Below, piece by piece: positions 60,652 to 64,000 of a stretch of 64,000 nucleotides of DNA. The notes under the pieces were generated by a model, which was not told the origin of the DNA, did not search any database, and was given only the letters and a program-made list of their open reading frames with translations. Where the stretch lies: contig JBNKKH010000005.1 in NCBI GenBank assembly GCA_050291725.1, positions 1 through 64,000 on the forward strand. The letters are read 5' to 3'. The position numbers were made by a program, and so were the translations under genes. Within the stretch, counting starts at the first letter, position 1. Every line of letters starts with the position of its first letter. This DNA is from JAAGZL01 sp050291725 (GTDB taxonomy: Bacteria; Pseudomonadota; Gammaproteobacteria; Chromatiales; Chromatiaceae).

Positions 60652-61680
60652 ATGATCAAAGTTGGAATAGTAGGTGGTACAGGTTACACCGGAGTAGAGT
60701 TGCTGCGTATTTTGGCGCTGCATCCTGAGGTAGAGCTGTGCGTGATCACATCTCGTTCTGAGGCAGGGACTGCTGTGGCGGATCTCTTCTCCAACCTACG
60801 CGGAGTGGTTGATCTAAAGTTCAGCGAGCCAGAACTATCCAAGCTTGTTGGGTGTGACCTCGTATTCTTTGCTACCCCCAATGGTACCGCCATGCAGATG
60901 GTGCCTGACCTGTTAAAAGGCGGCGTAAAGGTTGTTGACCTGGCTGCAGATTTTCGTCTGCAGGACCCAGCCGTTTGGGAAGAGTGGTATGGCATGCCTC
61001 ACTCCTGTCCTGAGCTGTTGGCCGAGGCGGTATACGGCCTGCCGGAAATAAACCGGGAAGCGGTTAAAAATGCGCAGTTGGTGGCTAATCCTGGCTGCTA
61101 TCCTACTGCTGTCACCTTAGGATTCCTGCCACTGCTGCATAAGGGGGTGTTGGATATTGATGGTTTGATAGCTGACACTAAATCTGGGGTAAGTGGCGCG
61201 GGACGTAAGGCCGCGGTTGGTGCGTTGATGGGGGAGTGTGGCGAGAGCTTTAAAGCCTATGCTGTACCAGGTCACAGGCATCTTCCAGAGATTTCTCAGA
61301 CCCTGTCTAATCTAGCGCAACAGAGTGTTGGCTTGACCTTTGTGCCCCATCTGGTGCCTATGATTCGCGGTATTCACGCCACGCTTTATGGGCGGATGCA
61401 TGGTGATGCTGATCTGCAAAACATTTTTGAAGAGTTTTATGCCAACGAGCCGTTTGTGGATGTGTTACCAGCAGGTGGTCACCCGGAGACCCGTAGCGTG
61501 CGTGGAAATAATATCTGCAGGATAGCGGTTCATCGTCCACAAAATAGCGAGACAGTTGTGGTGTTGTCGGTAATTGATAACCTGGTGAAAGGAGCTGCCG
61601 GACAGGCAGTCCAGAACATGAATCTCATGTTTGGGCTGGATGAGAAGCTTGGCTTGGAAGCCGTAGCCCTGCTCCCATAA
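60652..61680 (+). CDS. argC: N-acetyl-gamma-glutamyl-phosphate reductase ArgC
   Basis: ArgC reduces N-acetylglutamyl phosphate with NADPH in arginine synthesis. KVGIVGGTGYTGVELLRILA binds nucleotide, and LVANPGCYPTAVTLGFLPLL carries the active Cys. SGVSGAGRKAAVGALMGECG, YAVPGHRHLPEISQTLSNLA and DNLVKGAAGQAVQNMNLMFG are conserved. The length of 342 is usual. It has a good promoter and hairpin in the leader. The neighbourhood with bactofilin, erpA and anmK downstream is conserved in Pseudomonas-like genomes. Confidence 0.97.
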   Translation: MIKVGIVGGTGYTGVELLRILALHPEVELCVITSRSEAGTAVADLFSNLRGVVDLKFSEPELSKLVGCDLVFFATPNGTAMQMVPDLLKGGVKVVDLAADFRLQDPAVWEEWYGMPHSCPELLAEAVYGLPEINREAVKNAQLVANPGCYPTAVTLGFLPLLHKGVLDIDGLIADTKSGVSGAGRKAAVGALMGECGESFKAYAVPGHRHLPEISQTLSNLAQQSVGLTFVPHLVPMIRGIHATLYGRMHGDADLQNIFEEFYANEPFVDVLPAGGHPETRSVRGNNICRIAVHRPQNSETVVVLSVIDNLVKGAAGQAVQNMNLMFGLDEKLGLEAVALLP

Positions 61681-61738
61681 TCTAGATTGCACAGATTGTA
61701 ATCTGCCGGGAATGTACCAATCTAATGAGTGAGATGTA

Positions 61739-62491
61739 ATGTTTAAGGCAGTATTTGGTAGAAGCCGGATTCCCCAAGTGCATCATCACGCAATGGTGCC
61801 CAGAGGCTATCTGGTCGCTGCTGTAGCCTGTGCCCTTATTTTGTTAGTGCTGTTAGTAAAGATATGGTTTTTTCCGCCTGCAGATGATAAAGATCCATAT
61901 GTGAAACAAATCAGGGAAATGGAGCAGACCATAAATCGGCAAGAGAGGCTAATTGGTGTACTAAAGAAGCAAAATAAGGCAGTGCAAGAGAATTATACCA
62001 GAATGGGGCATCTAAAAGAGATAGACCAAGAGTCGCTCTCTAAGCTCCAAGACCAGCTCAAAGCGGACCAGAATGAACGTCTGAAGATAGAGGAAGAGTT
62101 GGCGTTTCTTCGAGGGATGGTCTCCTCCAAGCTGGGGAAGGGAGTTTTGCAGATTCAGCGGTTGCGGTTACAGCCAGGGGAGAGTGAAAACCATTTTCTA
62201 TATGCATTTACCGTCAGCAAGGTACTAAAGAATTCTGAGTATTTGGATGGATTCGTAAATATATCACTTTCTGGCGAACTGAATGGAAAAAAACATATCT
62301 TACCCCTTGAGCAGGCAAGCGAAGATAAAAAGGAGAAAATTAAGATACGGTTTAAGCATTTTCAGAATATTGAAGGGGAATTTATGCTTCCGAGCGGATT
62401 TAAGCCATATGGTGTTACAATAGTAGTCAGACCAGAAGGCGATGAATTCAAATCTATCGAGAAGAGCTACAAATGGATGCTCACAAACTAA
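61739..62491 (+). CDS. DUF6776-like single-span coiled-coil protein (250 aa)
   Basis: A short N-terminal region, one membrane segment (YLVAAVACALILLVLLVKIW) and a coiled coil (about residues 60-125) lead to a beta-rich periplasmic domain. LRLQPGESENHFLYAFTVSK is a typical segment. Such proteins sit upstream of bactofilin in many gammaproteobacteria, and a joint role in cell-envelope shape is plausible; activity is not known. The bactofilin gene begins 34 bases after its stop. Confidence 0.8.
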   Translation: MFKAVFGRSRIPQVHHHAMVPRGYLVAAVACALILLVLLVKIWFFPPADDKDPYVKQIREMEQTINRQERLIGVLKKQNKAVQENYTRMGHLKEIDQESLSKLQDQLKADQNERLKIEEELAFLRGMVSSKLGKGVLQIQRLRLQPGESENHFLYAFTVSKVLKNSEYLDGFVNISLSGELNGKKHILPLEQASEDKKEKIKIRFKHFQNIEGEFMLPSGFKPYGVTIVVRPEGDEFKSIEKSYKWMLTN

Positions 62492-62525
62492 TGGTATGTC
62501 GATTCAGACTAAATGAGGATTAATT

Positions 62526-63113
62526 ATGGTATTTGGCAAATCAAAGGCAGCGAAGATTGCGACCGTTATTGGCGAGGGAACGGTACTCAAAGGTAGCATA
62601 ATGTTTTCTGGTGGATTGCATGTGGACGGTAGGGTTGAAGGTAATGTACAAGCTGAACCAGATAGTTCCTCTGCTTTGACTCTAAGCGAAAAAGGGATCA
62701 TTGACGGCGATATTCATGTTCCCAACGTAATAATTAACGGTGAAGTCAACGGTGATGTCTACGGAGGCAATAAGGTTGAATTGGCGCCAAAGGCTCAAGT
62801 TACCGGAACCGTCTATTATAATTTGTTAGAGATGGCCATGGGGGCCTCGGTGAACGGCCAATTGATACACTCTAAGGAGCCCCAGCGTAGAATCGGTTAT
62901 GACGGTGGAGATAATCCCAATAATAGTAAACCGGGATCTGAAGCAAGCCAAGCAGCAGCAAGGCAAGCAGCAGCAAAGCAAGCTGCGGCAAAGCAGGCAG
63001 CGGCAAAGCAAGTAGCGGCAAAGCAAGCGGTAGCAGCTAAGTCAGCAGCAGCTAAAGAAAACCCAGGCAAAACAACAACAATAAAAGGTCAGGCCACTAT
63101 GAAAGATATATAG
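62526..63113 (+). CDS. bactofilin (polymer-forming cytoskeletal protein)
   Basis: Residues 10-115 form the bactofilin beta-helix: ATVIGEGTVLKGSIMFSGGL, HVDGRVEGNVQAE, GIIDGDIHVPNVIINGEVNG and GTVYYNLLEMAMGASVNGQL. Bactofilins polymerise without nucleotide and scaffold envelope enzymes. The C-terminal 70 residues are low complexity, with five repeats of AAAKQ encoded by 15-base units (62952-63026), giving a positively charged helical tail. It follows the DUF6776 gene and precedes erpA. Confidence 0.94.
   Translation: MVFGKSKAAKIATVIGEGTVLKGSIMFSGGLHVDGRVEGNVQAEPDSSSALTLSEKGIIDGDIHVPNVIINGEVNGDVYGGNKVELAPKAQVTGTVYYNLLEMAMGASVNGQLIHSKEPQRRIGYDGGDNPNNSKPGSEASQAAARQAAAKQAAAKQAAAKQVAAKQAVAAKSAAAKENPGKTTTIKGQATMKDI
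62952..63026 (+). repeat. five 15-bp tandem units in the bactofilin tail
   Basis: Units of the form GCAGCAGCAARGCAA repeat five times without frame shift, encoding AAARQ/AAAKQ. Small differences between copies (GCT, GCG, GTA) show some divergence. Copy number may vary between strains. Confidence 0.85.
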
Positions 63114-63170
63114 TGTTTTTATTGTTAGATAGCCCAATCTTTGATGAATTGGGCGAGAGGAGTAGATGTA

Positions 63171-63518
63171 ATGAGCGAGAATGAGACAGATAGCCCTTTG
63201 GTTTTTACCTCCGCGGCTGCAACCAAAGTTGCCTCTCTTATTGAGGAAGAGGGTAACCCTGCATTGAATCTGAGGATATATGTCCAGGGCGGGGGCTGTT
63301 CCGGCTTCCAGTACGGATTTAGCTTTGATGAGAATCAGACCGAAGGTGATGTAAGGGTAGAGACCGATGGTGTTGGATTGTTGATAGACCCATTGAGTAT
63401 GCAATACCTAACTGGTGCCGAGGTGGATTTTGTAGAGGATTTAACCGGCGCGCAGTTTGTAATACGCAACCCTAATGCCACTACCACCTGTGGCTGTGGA
63501 TCATCCTTTTCTGCTTAG
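63171..63518 (+). CDS. erpA: iron-sulfur cluster insertion protein ErpA
   Basis: This is the canonical A-type carrier: LNLRIYVQGGGCSGFQYGFS with the first Cys, VDFVEDLTGAQFVIRNPNAT, and TTCGCGSSFSA with the two last Cys. ErpA delivers [4Fe-4S] clusters to targets such as IspG/IspH of the isoprenoid pathway that dxs opens. I start at the ATG at 63171, with AGGAG eight bases upstream; a frame ten residues longer is not supported. A perfect terminator follows. It has 115 residues. Confidence 0.96.
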   Translation: MSENETDSPLVFTSAAATKVASLIEEEGNPALNLRIYVQGGGCSGFQYGFSFDENQTEGDVRVETDGVGLLIDPLSMQYLTGAEVDFVEDLTGAQFVIRNPNATTTCGCGSSFSA

Positions 63519-63542
63519 CTTTATCTAGTAAGTTTGATACAC

Positions 63543-63566
63543 AAGGGGGCTTTGCCCCCTTTTTTA
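63543..63566. terminator. bidirectional rho-independent terminator
   Basis: AAGGGGGC (63543-63550) pairs with GCCCCCTT (63554-63561) around TTT and is followed by a T run. It separates erpA from the convergent anmK. Confidence 0.92.
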
Positions 63567-63578
63567 TTTCTGATTAGG

Positions 63579-64000
63579 TTAGGCCTTATAGATACCGCCT
63601 AGAACTCTTGGTCCTGAGGCTCCAGTAACTTCTGGAATATTTCCCGGTAGTCCGAGCATGGTTTGCCGTGCCAGCCAGGCAAAGGCCATGGCCTCTATAT
63701 GGTCGGGATCCATGTTGTGGATGGCAGAACTCTCAATGGGGATGTCTCCCAACTTTGCGGCAATTTTTTCTATCAGTGTCGGGTTATGTACTCCGCCACC
63801 GCAGACTATAACTCTGGCGCATCCAGCCGCCTCTCTCTGAATGGCCTGGGCAATGGTGATCGCGCTGAACTCTACCAGCGTCGCCTGAACATCCTGCGGG
63901 TCGATCTGAGGGAGTCTGTCTAAAATGGAGTCGAGCCAGGCCAGATTGAACAGCTCTGGCCCCGTGCTTTTGGGTGGAGCTAATTGTAGGTAGTCGACCT
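63579..64000 (-). CDS. anmK: anhydro-N-acetylmuramic acid kinase AnmK, C-terminal part (runs off the window)
   Basis: Only the last 140 codons lie in the window; the gene continues past the right edge. The stop TAA is at 63579-63581. KSTGPELFNLAWLDSILD, RVIVCGGGVHNPTLIEKIAA, HIEAMAFAWLARQTMLGLPG and NIPEVTGASGPRVLGGIYKA are typical of AnmK. The enzyme phosphorylates and opens anhydro-MurNAc during peptidoglycan recycling, the fate of the ends made by Slt (28097). It is convergent with erpA behind a shared terminator. Confidence 0.95.
   Translation of the reverse strand, partial: VDYLQLAPPKSTGPELFNLAWLDSILDRLPQIDPQDVQATLVEFSAITIAQAIQREAAGCARVIVCGGGVHNPTLIEKIAAKLGDIPIESSAIHNMDPDHIEAMAFAWLARQTMLGLPGNIPEVTGASGPRVLGGIYKA

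Overview
The window is a gammaproteobacterial chromosome segment of roughly balanced base composition. The evidence is the rpsU-yqeY-dnaG-rpoD macromolecular-synthesis operon, the argC / bactofilin / erpA / anmK neighbourhood known from Pseudomonas-like genomes, a YejM-like sulfatase, a DedA-PAP2-LssY fusion and Rsd. Two proteins with a VPLPA-type C-terminal sorting tail suggest a free-living aquatic or sediment lineage (Chromatiales/Thiotrichales-like). The genus cannot be read from this sequence.

Region 1 (1-8820) is an accessory island that ends exactly at the 3' end of a CAT-anticodon tRNA gene. Its left part (1-3860) holds short genes of unknown function, nearly all with strong Shine-Dalgarno sites, around a small HTH regulator preceded by a perfect 9-bp inverted repeat. 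The centre (3205-6427) is a ubiquitin-like conjugation operon read leftward: one multiubiquitin-type Ubl, a UBC-like E2, a JAMM peptidase fused to a ThiF-type E1, a DUF6527 zinc-ribbon protein and a membrane protein. The E2 has no cysteine at all, and the E1 has serines where the catalytic cysteine loop is expected, so thioester chemistry looks impossible as usually understood. A divergent XRE regulator and an ImmA/IrrE metallopeptidase share the intergenic region with this operon, and a perfect 9-bp palindrome lies there. A PD-(D/E)XK nuclease-like gene closes the island. This is the best candidate for an unusual biological system in the window.

Region 2 (8821-25019) is core genome: tRNA, rpoD, dnaG, yqeY and rpsU, then tsaD, plsY, folB, folK, an EptA-like phosphoethanolamine transferase, a FolM-like reductase, a MidA-like methyltransferase, cca, a HExxH aminopeptidase lipoprotein, an NDUFA9-like protein and a TauE/SafE permease. 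Folate genes (folB, folK, folM-like) are loosely grouped.

Region 3 (25147-42029) contains Rsd, the anti-sigma-70 factor whose partner rpoD is also in the window. It is followed by an 817-residue protein with a C-terminal class III cyclase-like domain, Slt (which lacks any ATG/GTG start), a Sel1 protein, an EF-hand membrane protein, aroG-type DAHP synthase, dxs, a YdgA-like protein, a YejM-like sulfatase with a long hairpin in front of it, RNase D, mpl and ubiX.

Region 4 (42216-53427) holds two VPLPA-tailed exported proteins, the DedA-PAP2-LssY fusion, a DUF465 protein, an EF-G-like GTPase with a changed G4 motif, a decayed stretch with hairpin repeats (48526-49317), the hemL-thiE-thiD operon, DUF5063 and an A-type Fe-S carrier.

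Region 5 (53522-59236) is an exported and surface-associated group: a NAGPA-like protein, an FGE/SUMF-like protein, a hydrolase lipoprotein, GtrA and a GtrB-type glycosyltransferase. Region 6 (59237-64000) is core again: HemJ, DUF4126, argC with a clear promoter and leader hairpin, DUF6776, bactofilin, ErpA and a truncated anmK running off the right edge. No CRISPR array, integrase, rRNA or intact insertion sequence was seen.
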